NCBI GenBank assembly: GCA_016710625.1
Contig: JADJVK010000011.1
Location: 1 to 64,000 of the forward strand
From: Saprospiraceae bacterium
GTDB lineage: Bacteria > Bacteroidota > Bacteroidia > Chitinophagales > Saprospiraceae
Direction: 5' to 3'
DNA: 64,000 nucleotides
Within the stretch, counting starts at the first letter, position 1. The number at the start of each line of letters is the position of its first letter. Made by a program: the position numbers and the translations under genes. The notes beneath the pieces were generated by a model. That model was not told where the DNA came from and searched no databases. It saw only the letters and a program-made list of their open reading frames with translations. This document shows, in pieces, positions 10,701 through 19,447 of the stretch.

Positions 10701-11520
10701 AATTATTAACTACATTCCAAAGACGCAATAATCTAAAGCCTCCCCCACAAAGTGGAATATATTGATCTTGAAAATAGGGTGTCAAACCTATATTATTGTT
10801 GATTGGTAAACCACCAATTAGTGGCATTCCTAATTTCAAATAACTTGTATCCGCATCACAGGCAACTAATGGATTTTCAAATCCATCATAATCTTTTGGA
10901 AAAACCACATCATCCAAAGCTAACCATTTTAATTTAATGAGCTGATTACAAGTAGCTGAATTATTAAATTCATCTGTTGTAGTCCAACTTCTAGTTACAA
11001 GGCTTGCAAACTGATCCGTACAAGAAAAATTTTGATAACTATCTATATGTTTTAATGTAATATTATCACTACAATTGTCTGTCAATGAAGGTTTTCCAAT
11101 CAAATCTGGATTTAAATCTGCATTGCTATTTACAGTTATATCGTTACAAGTGATTACAGGTGGCGTATTATCCAAAACTGAAATGATACTCGTACAAGAA
11201 TTATTTGCAATTAATTCGGTAACTTTTGCGACAACTATTTTGCCAAAACTAGATTTATTTATGATTGGGCTAGTTGATAGAAGATTTCCAGAAGTATCAA
11301 ATACTTCTACTTTCTTTGGATAGGTGCAAAGATTGGTTGCATACAAAACTAGATTTGGCGTAATTTCTCTACTGCAATTTTCTGCACTTAAAGATACTCT
11401 TACGGTATCCAAACAAAATAAAGTACATTGAGCTTCAGCTCTTTGCAAGAAAAAACTGAAGCTTAATGTAATGACGGTTACAAGAAAAATCTTGTTTATA
11501 TTTTTAATTCTCTTTTTCAT
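7756..11520 (-). CDS. Giant HYR / dockerin / T9SS-sorted surface protein (paralogue A)
   Basis: 1254 residues. A signal peptide ends at RAEAQ-C. Residues about 100-830 carry several HYR-like immunoglobulin modules, each with the pattern PxxxCP...(T/S)DNCS...D. Next come a carboxypeptidase-regulatory-like module (VTGVVKTERGDPVMEVTVGL), a type I dockerin-like pair (NGVSTHDLVLMNKHILG ... AADVNNDGKVSTSDMIELRKVIL) and a cohesin-like region (FDLGEFQSKGVQFCLNYNQEQIEIINV). The last ~85 residues are a T9SS sorting domain (NTPNPFSHTTSIKVWVPESS ... GVWLYKLET...LVKKMIVLNN). The predicted product is exported by T9SS and anchored or released at the surface, perhaps as an adhesin or scaffold. It lies downstream of paralogue B with the same architecture. 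Confidence 0.85.
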   Translation of the reverse strand: MKKRIKNINKIFLVTVITLSFSFFLQRAEAQCTLFCLDTVRVSLSAENCSREITPNLVLYATNLCTYPKKVEVFDTSGNLLSTSPIINKSSFGKIVVAKVTELIANNSCTSIISVLDNTPPVITCNDITVNSNADLNPDLIGKPSLTDNCSDNITLKHIDSYQNFSCTDQFASLVTRSWTTTDEFNNSATCNQLIKLKWLALDDVVFPKDYDGFENPLVACDADTSYLKLGMPLIGGLPINNNIGLTPYFQDQYIPLCGGGFRLLRLWNVVNNCTNEFKNDVQLIEGRDVQAPKLTCPSAVTISTNEQDCKANFNITNPVVTDNCSKWTLDLATNQGTLDSSKKNLSDLPIGESIITFYAKDACENIDSCFQKITVIDNASPILVTKIDYTLFLDTLGNSKLEIATINEGTYDNCGVIKDISFRRLATANKPKSNWSNELYFDCEDIDTKNEIEILTTDNSGNTSNRILQIFVKDNLSPIIQCPANISITCDKVLNSNDLAGTPTVKDNCSFETSFVDINKMNGCGTGSLERIWTAKDKSPRTSNCTQYIYITNNQSLNINLKDPSDPNDDVVWPSNLNVEGCTNNILPKETGEPIVHYPQQYCGAISSSYEDQIFPASGSYCYRVERKWTLIDRCLYQSSNYTKGKWEYFQELLVSNKTAPQFTRCNDTTYNVSIANCGPAVIKIKGYATDDCTPAGLLQWTCNVDRNNDGTVDVIGRSNSLTAGFSPGKHRIIWEVLDGCNNLSSCEYVITVRDGAKPKAICKSEVVIQLESSGNNVAAYITPEMVDNQSTDNCTSNSLLTKYISKSKFDCSDIGTQPLTLHISDLAGNEDTCTTSIVVKDDNKWCVKNVKNEVTGVVKTERGDPVMEVTVGLTNMPNTTTDNVGAYLFENLTQGNSYTVTPVKDMNISNGVSTHDLVLMNKHILGLELLNTPYKIIAADVNNDGKVSTSDMIELRKVILNYTDFFPNNSSWRFINQNTTFSDPTKPLSQPLDGYVNIPSLSGSKQIDFIGIKVGDLSGNASPSNFNSAEERSVLESKEIIANAPKSIDNQNFVQEFDLGEFQSKGVQFCLNYNQEQIEIINVIPHANGMNQSNLNTTKSGEVFVSWNTDQKLTSKKLFSINYKLKDINNKNSIFSLNDKALKSEFIDLNNEVFPLTLNYQNEDNQLFTMDQNTPNPFSHTTSIKVWVPESSDAKMTIMDVNGRVMNTKEMFLEKGSSNLTIEKGNLENGVWLYKLETKFGSLVKKMIVLNN

Positions 11521-11601
11521 AACGAGTAGCTTTTGGTCCTACTTAATCTGAAACAAATAAAAATCGGTTTTTAAAATAGCCTCTACCACTAAAATTTTGA
11601 G

Positions 11602-11650
11602 GAGGTCGGCAACTAGAATGAATCTTTTTTCATTAAAATTGCCGACTCCC
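11602..11650 (-). promoter_or_regulatory. Structured leader hairpin upstream of paralogue A
   Basis: GTCGGCAA (11605-11612) pairs perfectly with TTGCCGAC (11639-11646), and inside it AATGAA (11617-11622) pairs with TTCATT (11629-11634). It lies 80-130 bases upstream of the HYR gene start, in what should be its 5' untranslated region or the intergenic mRNA. There is no U-run directly after it on either strand, so it is not a standard terminator. Its role is unknown. Confidence 0.45.
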
Positions 11651-11835
11651 CATGTTGTGTGTAGGCTTTGTGTGTAAAAAAATTGATTAAAAGGACCTAC
11701 TATTCGTCTCTAGGAACTCGTTTGTTGCCTTCTTGATTGTTACTACTACTACTACGTTTGTCCATTTCGGCTAAAAAAGGTTTGAGGGAACAAATAATAG
11801 CGTTACTAATTTATTCAACCTAATGGAACCGGTTT

Positions 11836-11898
11836 AAGGTTTGTGGAGGCCTCTCCCACTCCTTTGAGCTAGCGAGGCCATTCCATCCCAAAAACCTT
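11836..11898 (-). other. Nested inverted repeats just after paralogue B
   Basis: The outer arms AAGGTTT (11836-11842) and AAACCTT (11892-11898) enclose inner arms GGCCTC (11848-11853) and GAGGCC (11874-11879). This GC-rich structure starts about 30 bases past the stop codon of paralogue B. It could protect or end that transcript, but there is no clean U-tract. Confidence 0.4.
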
Positions 11899-11930
11899 AT
11901 CTTTAAGATTAGCTTTACTAATCTATTTAT

Positions 11931-14900
11931 TTAATCTTTAAACAATACCATCTTCTTAATTAGCATTTCCCCACTTTCGGTTGTGATGCTGTAATTAAAG
12001 ATGCCTCCGTTCGGCAAATCTTGTTTACTAATTTGAATGGTATTTAATCCTTTTTCATAAGTTCCTGTCGTCTGTTTGCAAACTCTACCAGTCAAATCTG
12101 TTATTACCAAACTTACTTTCATCGATTCAGGTAAATAAAAACCAACTTCGGTCAATTCACTGAATGGATTCGGCTTGTTTTGATATAAGACTGTAGGTGC
12201 AATCTTTTTTTCGTCAGTCAAGTGCAGCTGAATAGGATATCTTTGATTATTTGAGTATAATTCTGCTTTAAGCTGATTATCAGCTAGGTATATATTTTCT
12301 AGAGTGTTTCCTGCTTTTAATGCTTCAAATTTAATCTTCATTAAATCTTTTGCTTTTGTAAAATCTCCATCCCAACTGAAGTGAATCAGTCCTTCATGAA
12401 GATGTGTTAATCCAAGGTTAGATTCGTTTAAATCCGAAAGTGCCCCTGCCTGTAAATCCTTAAATTTCAGCACTTCCGGATCAAAACGTAGGGTAAACTG
12501 GATACCCTCTGGTGTAATTTCTTTCTCAAAACTGAAAGGTATTTCAACTAAATCACCTTTCTCAAAAGTTTGGTTAGAAGATATGATTCTAATAGTCTCT
12601 GTCTCATTTCTATTGGATACTGTGTTTGGAATCGCTGTGTTATTCACATCCCCTACTTTCAAGGCTATAAAATTTCCATTCAAATAGCTTTGTAAAATAT
12701 TGCTTCCATTAATTGCTTCTGGAAAATTTTCCAAAAATGGATTCGTAGGCGATTGGAAGATATAATGTGATGGAATATATCTCCAAGACTTATTCTGAGC
12801 GATAGTATCTACTATTTTTAAGATTATTTTTCTTAACTCTACCATATCCGCTGTGGATACTTTTCTATCCATATTCGCATCAGCAGCTATGATTTTGTAA
12901 GGTGAATTTAAGCTCTCAATACTTAAAATATGTTTTCTTATGATTACAAGGTCAGCCGTTGAAACGCCTTTCCCTACTTCTCTATCATTTGCTGGAATAA
13001 CACCATATTGATACCCTTTTTTCAACCCTGGAAATTCATATTTACCTTCAATATCCGTTATCGTTTTCACATTCATATTACCAGACATGGACACATCTAC
13101 ATCAGAAGCTTTTATGCCATCTTCAGTAGCAATTGTTCCAGAAACTGCTACGGTAGTCGTATCTGTATTACAAACTCCCATATTATCTTGAACAAAGACT
13201 GAAGCGATACAGAAATTACTATTTCCTGAAGGATCCGTAACTGTTAATTTCACATTTTGATATCCTAATTGGCTGCAATCGAATAGTTTAGGTGTAACAT
13301 CAAATACCAGTTGGTTATATGTAGCACAGTTGTCCCAAGATGCTCCTATGTTTTCTACCATTGCAGGAGTTAAAGGAATCATGCCAGTTTGCATTAATGT
13401 AATACTGATACCATTCAAACATACTGGATTAGGTGCTTTTGCATCTCTCACTGTCAATTTTGTCAAACAATTGGAGATATTTCCACATCCATCTTCCGCT
13501 GTAAAAGTAATGTTGTATGTTCCTGTTGGGTACACCCCACTTGCATTTGCATTTTTTGCAGTTGCATAAGGTGAATTATGTTTTATCGTAATATATTGAC
13601 TACAATCTGTAGCTACTGCACTTTCTAAATTCACTAACCCTGAGCAATTATCACTTTGTATTCCTACTGTTATGTCTGCTGGGCAAATTAATACTGGTGG
13701 TATCGAATCCAAAACTTTTATCACTTGTTGATGTCCCCAAGTTCCTGTTGAACTTCCAGAGTTTGGTACAAATTTGCACCAATCTACTACCTGCCAATTT
13801 CTAATTATCTTATAACATGCAGGTACAGCTATTGGGAAAAACTGATCAGTATAAGTGATGGCAATATTTTCACATTCTTTTCCAAACACTTTAGGAAATC
13901 CAGTTAGTGAAGTATCTGTTGCATTGTTACATTGATAGAATATCGTATCTTTCGGAAACTCAATTGTCACTGGTGTTGTATCTCTTTGGTTTATTGTTTG
14001 ATTACAAGAAGTCGCCAGATTTTGATTATCAACTGCCGTCCAAGTTCTTGTCACATATCCTTCTCTACATGTATTCAAATGACTTACATCTTTGTATGTC
14101 AGTGTTTTAATTCCACAATTATCTTTTGCTGTTGCTTTTCCAACAAGTAGTGTATCATTGATGTCATCAGAGCAAATTATGTATTTTGTGGTTGGACATG
14201 TAATTAGAGGCGCTATCTTATCTTGCACTCTAACCCATACCATACATTCATTATACAATCCATTGCTATCCGTCACTCTCATTCTTACTTGAACTGGAGC
14301 TTTCAAATCACTACAACTAAATTTCACAATAGAATCTAAAGGGAAAGTATCTCTAGAGGCAGAAAATTTAATTCCTGAGCAATTATCATGGCTTCCGTTA
14401 TCCACTGCATCAGCATAGATAAATGAGTTGCCATCAAATCCTAATGATACTTCAGTGTTTTCATCACAAACTGCCGTTGGCGGAACGTTATCTACTACTG
14501 TAAGTGTAATAGTTTTAGTGGATGAATTACCACAAATATCTTGAGCAGTATAAGTAATTATATGGGTTCCAATTGGAAAAATAAATGGTCCAACTCCATT
14601 TCCCATTGCTGAAGAAACGGTTACATTTACACTGGAGCAATTGTCTGTTGCTGATGCTAATGGGAGTGAAACTCCTGCTGTACAACTATTATTATCTGTA
14701 GAAATTGTTATATTGGAAGGTACAGTTAATACAGGTGGCGTTTTATCCATCACCTTAATAATCTGAACTACTAATTTAGAAGTTGCTGTACACCAATCAA
14801 TTATACGCCATTCTCTCAATAATTTATAGGATCGTGGACCACATATGGGTATTTTAATATCCGTATAAGATACGGCTAATTCACATAAGCCACCATTTTG

Positions 14901-15668
14901 AATATTCTTACCATGTATTTTTGGAAATCCTGTTAAATTAAAATCTGTAGGGTCTTGTTCGCAGGTTAATACAGGATGAACAATGTCATCTAAATTTTCA
15001 GGGAAAGTTACATCCTCAATTTTTACTCTTTTGTAGAAAATTCTTTGAACACAAGTTGCAGTGTTGCCAGTAGCATCTGAAGTTGTCCAAGTCCTATCTA
15101 CTCTTGCTGTTATAGTGTCGTTTTTAACTACAGAAAAGCAAGGTAAATCTGTAAAAACATCTTTATATACTAGCTTATTATTCGGAATTTGTCCACAATT
15201 ATCATTTGCTATTGGAAATCCAATTTGGGTAGGCAAAATACTATCATTGCAGTAAACAAAAACAGTATCACACTGGAAAACTGGTGGCACTTTATCTTCT
15301 ACTTTCAGTTTTGACCAACAAGAATTGTTGCTTGCTAAATCTTTCACTGACACTCTCATTGTTTTACCAATCATAAAACACCATGCAGTATCGCCATAAT
15401 TATGGTCCAATGAATCTAAAATAGATACTTCGAAACCAAAACCACACCCTAATGAGGAAGATAAAACAGCTTCAGGTTCTATTTTTGAATAACCAAACTC
15501 TGAAAGAGAAAGATTTATAGCACCTCGACAAGACATAGTGCATTGTGCATCGGTACTTTTAGAAAAGCCTATAAATAAAACAGCCAACAAAAATTTGAGC
15601 AACACTGAACTAGCCAAATTAGGCAAATACAGACCCGTGTTACTCTGCTTAAATTTGCAAAGGCTCAT
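11931..15668 (-). CDS. Giant HYR / dockerin / T9SS-sorted surface protein (paralogue B)
   Basis: 1245 residues with the same order as paralogue A. A signal peptide ends at STDAQ-C. Several HYR modules follow (for example PPVLTVPSNITISTDNNSC ... ATDNCSS, and PPVLICPADITVGIQSDNCSG). Then come a carboxypeptidase-regulatory-like module (VSGTIATEDGIKASDVDVSM), dockerin-like repeats (GKGVSTADLVIIRKHILS ... AADANMDRKVSTADMVELRKIIL), a cohesin-like segment (FEKEITPEGIQFTLRFDPEVLKF) and a T9SS sorting domain (NKPNPFSELTEVGFYLPES ... MLIKKMVLFKD). The N-terminal 26 residues before the hydrophobic core are long for a signal peptide; a later start at the second Met is not available, so the annotated one stands. 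A and B probably arose by tandem duplication. Confidence 0.85.
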   Translation of the reverse strand: MSLCKFKQSNTGLYLPNLASSVLLKFLLAVLFIGFSKSTDAQCTMSCRGAINLSLSEFGYSKIEPEAVLSSSLGCGFGFEVSILDSLDHNYGDTAWCFMIGKTMRVSVKDLASNNSCWSKLKVEDKVPPVFQCDTVFVYCNDSILPTQIGFPIANDNCGQIPNNKLVYKDVFTDLPCFSVVKNDTITARVDRTWTTSDATGNTATCVQRIFYKRVKIEDVTFPENLDDIVHPVLTCEQDPTDFNLTGFPKIHGKNIQNGGLCELAVSYTDIKIPICGPRSYKLLREWRIIDWCTATSKLVVQIIKVMDKTPPVLTVPSNITISTDNNSCTAGVSLPLASATDNCSSVNVTVSSAMGNGVGPFIFPIGTHIITYTAQDICGNSSTKTITLTVVDNVPPTAVCDENTEVSLGFDGNSFIYADAVDNGSHDNCSGIKFSASRDTFPLDSIVKFSCSDLKAPVQVRMRVTDSNGLYNECMVWVRVQDKIAPLITCPTTKYIICSDDINDTLLVGKATAKDNCGIKTLTYKDVSHLNTCREGYVTRTWTAVDNQNLATSCNQTINQRDTTPVTIEFPKDTIFYQCNNATDTSLTGFPKVFGKECENIAITYTDQFFPIAVPACYKIIRNWQVVDWCKFVPNSGSSTGTWGHQQVIKVLDSIPPVLICPADITVGIQSDNCSGLVNLESAVATDCSQYITIKHNSPYATAKNANASGVYPTGTYNITFTAEDGCGNISNCLTKLTVRDAKAPNPVCLNGISITLMQTGMIPLTPAMVENIGASWDNCATYNQLVFDVTPKLFDCSQLGYQNVKLTVTDPSGNSNFCIASVFVQDNMGVCNTDTTTVAVSGTIATEDGIKASDVDVSMSGNMNVKTITDIEGKYEFPGLKKGYQYGVIPANDREVGKGVSTADLVIIRKHILSIESLNSPYKIIAADANMDRKVSTADMVELRKIILKIVDTIAQNKSWRYIPSHYIFQSPTNPFLENFPEAINGSNILQSYLNGNFIALKVGDVNNTAIPNTVSNRNETETIRIISSNQTFEKGDLVEIPFSFEKEITPEGIQFTLRFDPEVLKFKDLQAGALSDLNESNLGLTHLHEGLIHFSWDGDFTKAKDLMKIKFEALKAGNTLENIYLADNQLKAELYSNNQRYPIQLHLTDEKKIAPTVLYQNKPNPFSELTEVGFYLPESMKVSLVITDLTGRVCKQTTGTYEKGLNTIQISKQDLPNGGIFNYSITTESGEMLIKKMVLFKD

Positions 15669-16009
15669 GGGACAAATCGGTTTATGAAAAAATAAATTTA
15701 ATTTCTTAAATTATGAAAATTTCTATTGCGAAGTAATGGAAGAATGGATCTTTAAAATTTGCTCAACTTCGAGCTTTCCGTTTTTTATGATTTGAATTGT
15801 GTAGTTGAAAAATCTTCACTTTTGAAGACATTATCTATTAAACAAATAACGTGCCAAATATTAAATATTTTTATAATTTATAAAATCTAATAATATATAA
15901 CACTATTTATAACAGTTCAAAATGTATGCCAACTTTTAATAATATGTTAAAATAAAAAAATAAAATATTAATTAAAATTATAATATATTGGATAAAAAGG
16001 GATTACAAA
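15669..16009. other. Intergenic stretch, no gene seen
   Basis: About 340 very AT-rich bases between the vWA protein (upstream on the minus strand) and paralogue B. It should carry the promoter of paralogue B. I see no ORF, RNA gene or strong repeat. Confidence 0.5.
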
Positions 16010-16044
16010 AAAAGGCACTCACTACTTTATAATGAGCACCTTTT
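16010..16044 (-). terminator. Probable terminator of the vWA gene
   Basis: AAAAGG..CTCA pairs with TGAG..CCTTTT around an 11-base loop, with two mismatched bases in the middle of the stem and an A/T tract on each side. It lies about 35 bases past the stop codon. Confidence 0.5.
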
Positions 16045-16077
16045 TACTTTTTTAAATAATAAATAATTTATATCACA

Positions 16078-17991
16078 TTAGCTATTCACCAAGACAATTT
16101 GCTTGCTTTCGATTTTACCATTATTAGTAAAACGAAGGATATAGGAAGCTCCGGGCAAGCCCTTCAGAAACCAAGTGTAATTCCCAGCAGCAGGTTTTTC
16201 TAAACGTTTGATGATCTGCCCTTGGACATCCAATAGTGCAATTTCATCCACGGCACTAGTAATTTCGATATGAACGATATCATTTGTCGGATTGGGATAA
16301 TAACTAATCGCTATCTCCTCCAGTTTACCACTATTTCTATCGACCATATTTTGTTCGCAAGGAACAACATACACTGCCTGATTTACTATCCTAACTAATA
16401 AGTCATTTAATTTTTCTACCTCATACTTATCCGCAGTTGGTGCCAAATGGCTTCCACCAATTCCACTGTGGTCCGTAATGAATGTATAAGTAGCACCTGT
16501 TGACATCGCAATTGATTTCATGATAAATTCAGTTGACCTATCGATACCACTAGCTGTGATGGGAATGATCTTAATGCCCATTTTAGCGGCATCTCTAATT
16601 TGAGCTTTCAGATCGGTAATAACTTCTGGATTTTCATGAGGTGGTGCATCTAAAACTAAAAAAATAATTCTAGCAATTGCATTTTCCGACCATTTTTGTT
16701 GGTAAATAGCTTCCTCAAGTGCCGAATGAACAGCTTCAGGGAAATCCCCACCTCCACCAGCAAATTGGTTTTTAATGAAATCCGCTGTAAGATGATGACC
16801 GCTAGTCAATGGAGAAGATTTTACCAAATATTCATCATTCACATCTCGGTAAAAAACAGAGCCCATTCTCAAATGCAGCGATTTATTATTTTCTTCAATT
16901 CTTTTTGCAACATCTACTAATTCAGCTTTCAAATAATTGATTTCATCCCCCATAGAGCCCGTTGCATCCACTACAAATACAATATCTGCATTATTAGATG
17001 GCGTTTTACAATCCTGGTCAATTTTCAGAACATTCAAATCACCATTTATTGCAATCTTATTATTCTTTGTTTTTAATTGTGTCAATTGGTTGTTTTCATT
17101 TTTTATAAAGATTTGACATTCATTTTCCACCAAATTTGCAGCATTATGTATGCTGGGCCACAGTTCTGCTTTCCCAAGATTATTCGTTTTGGTTTCCCAA
17201 ACCACCTCGTTTTTATTATTTTTCAAAACGATATCCGCATCCATAATAGGCTGATTTTTTGACCCCAATAATTGGATTGCTATTCGATTATTTAAGTAAA
17301 AATCCCAATTTTTGATATATTGGCTAAATTCACTTTTCATCATTTCATTCCAATGCCCCCAATTATCCAATTCGTTATATTCTCCAGCTGTCATTTGTCC
17401 CGATGATTCTTCCTTTTCTTTCCCATGTAAAGAAGAACTAGGTTTTACACAACCACCTTCTGCCAAAGGAAGTGCAACTGATTCTTTACGAACAGATCTT
17501 TCCATCGCCATTGCTGGAGCAGCAGCGTAATCCATCATTTTAGCAGATTTTTTGACTCCATCTTTTAAAAAATGATTATCGATTGTTCTTCCTTCTACCC
17601 AATTGAAAACAACAGACTCGTTGAGTGCTGTCGCATTTTTTTTGATGCCTAAAGTAAACTTTTTATCAATTTTATTCAGATCAACACCTACATATTTTGT
17701 TTTCTGAAAGCTTTCTTTTTCAATTACTATTGAATATTTTCCAATAAAATTTCTAGGAATTTGAAGGATTCCTTTTCCATTCGAAACGCCATTAAAAATT
17801 TTTTTATTTTTTTCAAAAACACTTATTTTAGCATTTGCTACCAACTTTCCATTTTCATCCTGTATGATTAGTTCAATTTTATTTTTCGCATCATTTTGCA
17901 AACTTCCCTCCATTAGAAAATTAAACTTTTGGTAAGGAAGCTGAAAAGCCAAAATCCCTAGAATACCTAATGTTCCAAATAACCATCTCAT
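16078..17991 (-). CDS. vWA-domain protein with T9SS sorting domain
   Basis: 637 residues from the ATG at 17991. A longer frame reaches 18108, but its first 39 residues do not look like a signal peptide, whereas MRWLFGTLGILGILAFQ at 17991 does. Residues about 25-95 resemble a carboxypeptidase-regulatory module (IELIIQDENGKLVANAKISVFE). A von Willebrand A domain follows, with the MIDAS motif DATGSMGDE at about residue 342 and a further IIFLVLDAPPHENPE. The C-terminus is a T9SS sorting domain (ISYYPNPTNDIVHIEI ... GKIESKQIVLVNS). MIDAS sites bind a divalent cation and a ligand, so a surface binding role is likely; the ligand is unknown. Confidence 0.8.
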   Translation of the reverse strand: MRWLFGTLGILGILAFQLPYQKFNFLMEGSLQNDAKNKIELIIQDENGKLVANAKISVFEKNKKIFNGVSNGKGILQIPRNFIGKYSIVIEKESFQKTKYVGVDLNKIDKKFTLGIKKNATALNESVVFNWVEGRTIDNHFLKDGVKKSAKMMDYAAAPAMAMERSVRKESVALPLAEGGCVKPSSSLHGKEKEESSGQMTAGEYNELDNWGHWNEMMKSEFSQYIKNWDFYLNNRIAIQLLGSKNQPIMDADIVLKNNKNEVVWETKTNNLGKAELWPSIHNAANLVENECQIFIKNENNQLTQLKTKNNKIAINGDLNVLKIDQDCKTPSNNADIVFVVDATGSMGDEINYLKAELVDVAKRIEENNKSLHLRMGSVFYRDVNDEYLVKSSPLTSGHHLTADFIKNQFAGGGGDFPEAVHSALEEAIYQQKWSENAIARIIFLVLDAPPHENPEVITDLKAQIRDAAKMGIKIIPITASGIDRSTEFIMKSIAMSTGATYTFITDHSGIGGSHLAPTADKYEVEKLNDLLVRIVNQAVYVVPCEQNMVDRNSGKLEEIAISYYPNPTNDIVHIEITSAVDEIALLDVQGQIIKRLEKPAAGNYTWFLKGLPGASYILRFTNNGKIESKQIVLVNS

Positions 17992-18180
17992 AAACTTGTT
18001 TTTAAAAAAATTAAAGAATAAAATATGGATGTGAAAAGTGAAAAAATAGTTGCATGTATTTTCGACACAAAAAGTTAAAGAACCGTTAATTAATAAAGGA
18101 CAAGTCATAATAAAACACTAATTTTGCAAGCAAATTGTAAAAAAATTACAGTTTTACATTCATCATAAATAAATTGGGAT

Positions 18181-19410
18181 ATGTACGAACCAGGCATTAG
18201 CAAAGGCATACAAGGAGAGCCGCAAAGAAAAGTCAAGACTGACTTATATGAGCATCACGACTACTATATGGTAGATGAGTTGCTTTCTGATGAACATAAA
18301 ATGGCAAGAGCTGCTGTGAGAGATTGGGTGAAGCAGGAGGTTTCTCCTATCATCGAAGATTATTCTCATCGTAGCCAATGTCCTACTCATTTATTCAAAG
18401 GATTGGCAGAAATTGGTGCTTTTGGTCCAAGTATTCCTACCAAATATGGTGGCGGAGGGATGGACGAAATGGCTTATGGAGTCATTATGCAAGAATTGGA
18501 GAGAGGCGATAGCGGAATTAGGAGTATGGCATCTGTGCAAGGCTCTTTGGTGATGTATCCGATATACAGATATGCAAGTGAGGCACAAAAAATGAAATAC
18601 CTTCCAAAATTGGGCAGTGGTGAATTTATCGGCTGTTTTGGTTTGACAGAGCCAGATTATGGGTCAAACCCTTCTGATATGATCACGAATATCAAAGACG
18701 ATGGGGATGCTTATATTTTGAATGGTGCTAAAATGTGGATCACCAATTCTCCTGTTGCGGATTTGGCAGTTGTGTGGGCAAAAGATGAGTCTGGAGCTAT
18801 CAGAGGTATGGTGGTAGAAAGAGGCATGAAAGGATTTTCTACTCCAGAAATTCATGGAAAATGGTCACTAAGAGCTTCTATCACTGGTGAATTAGTTTTC
18901 GAAGATGTGAGGGTGCCCAAAGAAAATGTTTTCCCTGAAATCAAAGGATTGAAAGGACCATTATCTTGTTTGTCAAAGGCAAGATATGGCATTGCATGGG
19001 GTGCTATTGGTGCTGCCTTAGATTGTTACGATTCAGCATTGAGATATTCTAAACAAAGAATCCAATTTGGCAAACCATTAGGACAATTTCAATTGACCCA
19101 AAAGAAATTGGCTGAAATGATAACTGAAATCACTAAAGCACAATTGTTGGCTTGGCGACTAGGCTCATTAGCCAATAAAGGGGAGGCAACTCCAGCACAA
19201 ATATCTATGGCAAAACGAAATAATGTTCATATGGCATTAGAAATCGCCAGAGAAGCAAGACAAATTCATGGCGGAATGGGTATTACGGATGAATATCCTG
19301 TGATGCGTCACATGATGAATCTGGAAACGGTACTCACCTATGAAGGGACTCATGATATTCATCTCTTAATCACAGGAATGGATATTACTGGATTGAATGC
19401 TTTCAAATAA
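18181..19410 (+). CDS. gcdH: Glutaryl-CoA dehydrogenase-type acyl-CoA dehydrogenase
   Basis: 409 residues, the normal length for the family. This FAD flavoprotein would oxidise and decarboxylate glutaryl-CoA to crotonyl-CoA in lysine/tryptophan breakdown. Seen: the N-terminal helical domain, the middle-domain FAD motifs CFGLTEPDYGSNPSDM and KMWITNSPVADLAVVWAK, IQFGKPLGQFQLTQKKLAEM, QIHGGMGITDEYPVMRHMMN, and the catalytic Glu at about residue 388 in TYEGTHDIH. The substrate assignment rests on overall resemblance to GCDH rather than to short-chain ACADs. TAATTTTG at 18119-18126 is a plausible -7 element. The gene stands alone, with a strong terminator directly after the stop. Confidence 0.85.
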   Translation: MYEPGISKGIQGEPQRKVKTDLYEHHDYYMVDELLSDEHKMARAAVRDWVKQEVSPIIEDYSHRSQCPTHLFKGLAEIGAFGPSIPTKYGGGGMDEMAYGVIMQELERGDSGIRSMASVQGSLVMYPIYRYASEAQKMKYLPKLGSGEFIGCFGLTEPDYGSNPSDMITNIKDDGDAYILNGAKMWITNSPVADLAVVWAKDESGAIRGMVVERGMKGFSTPEIHGKWSLRASITGELVFEDVRVPKENVFPEIKGLKGPLSCLSKARYGIAWGAIGAALDCYDSALRYSKQRIQFGKPLGQFQLTQKKLAEMITEITKAQLLAWRLGSLANKGEATPAQISMAKRNNVHMALEIAREARQIHGGMGITDEYPVMRHMMNLETVLTYEGTHDIHLLITGMDITGLNAFK

Positions 19411-19416
19411 AAAAAA

Positions 19417-19441
19417 GCCCTTGCAAAAAAATTGCAAGGGC
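19417..19441. terminator. Bidirectional terminator between gcdH and the barrel gene
   Basis: GCCCTTGCAA (19417-19426) pairs perfectly with TTGCAAGGGC (19432-19441), with an A-run before and a T-run after. It serves the two convergent genes. Confidence 0.9.
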
Positions 19442-19447
19442 TTTTTT

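Noticed and set aside
17992..18108. Upstream start for the vWA protein
   Set aside because: The 39 extra residues do not form a signal peptide, whereas the ATG at 17991 starts one directly.
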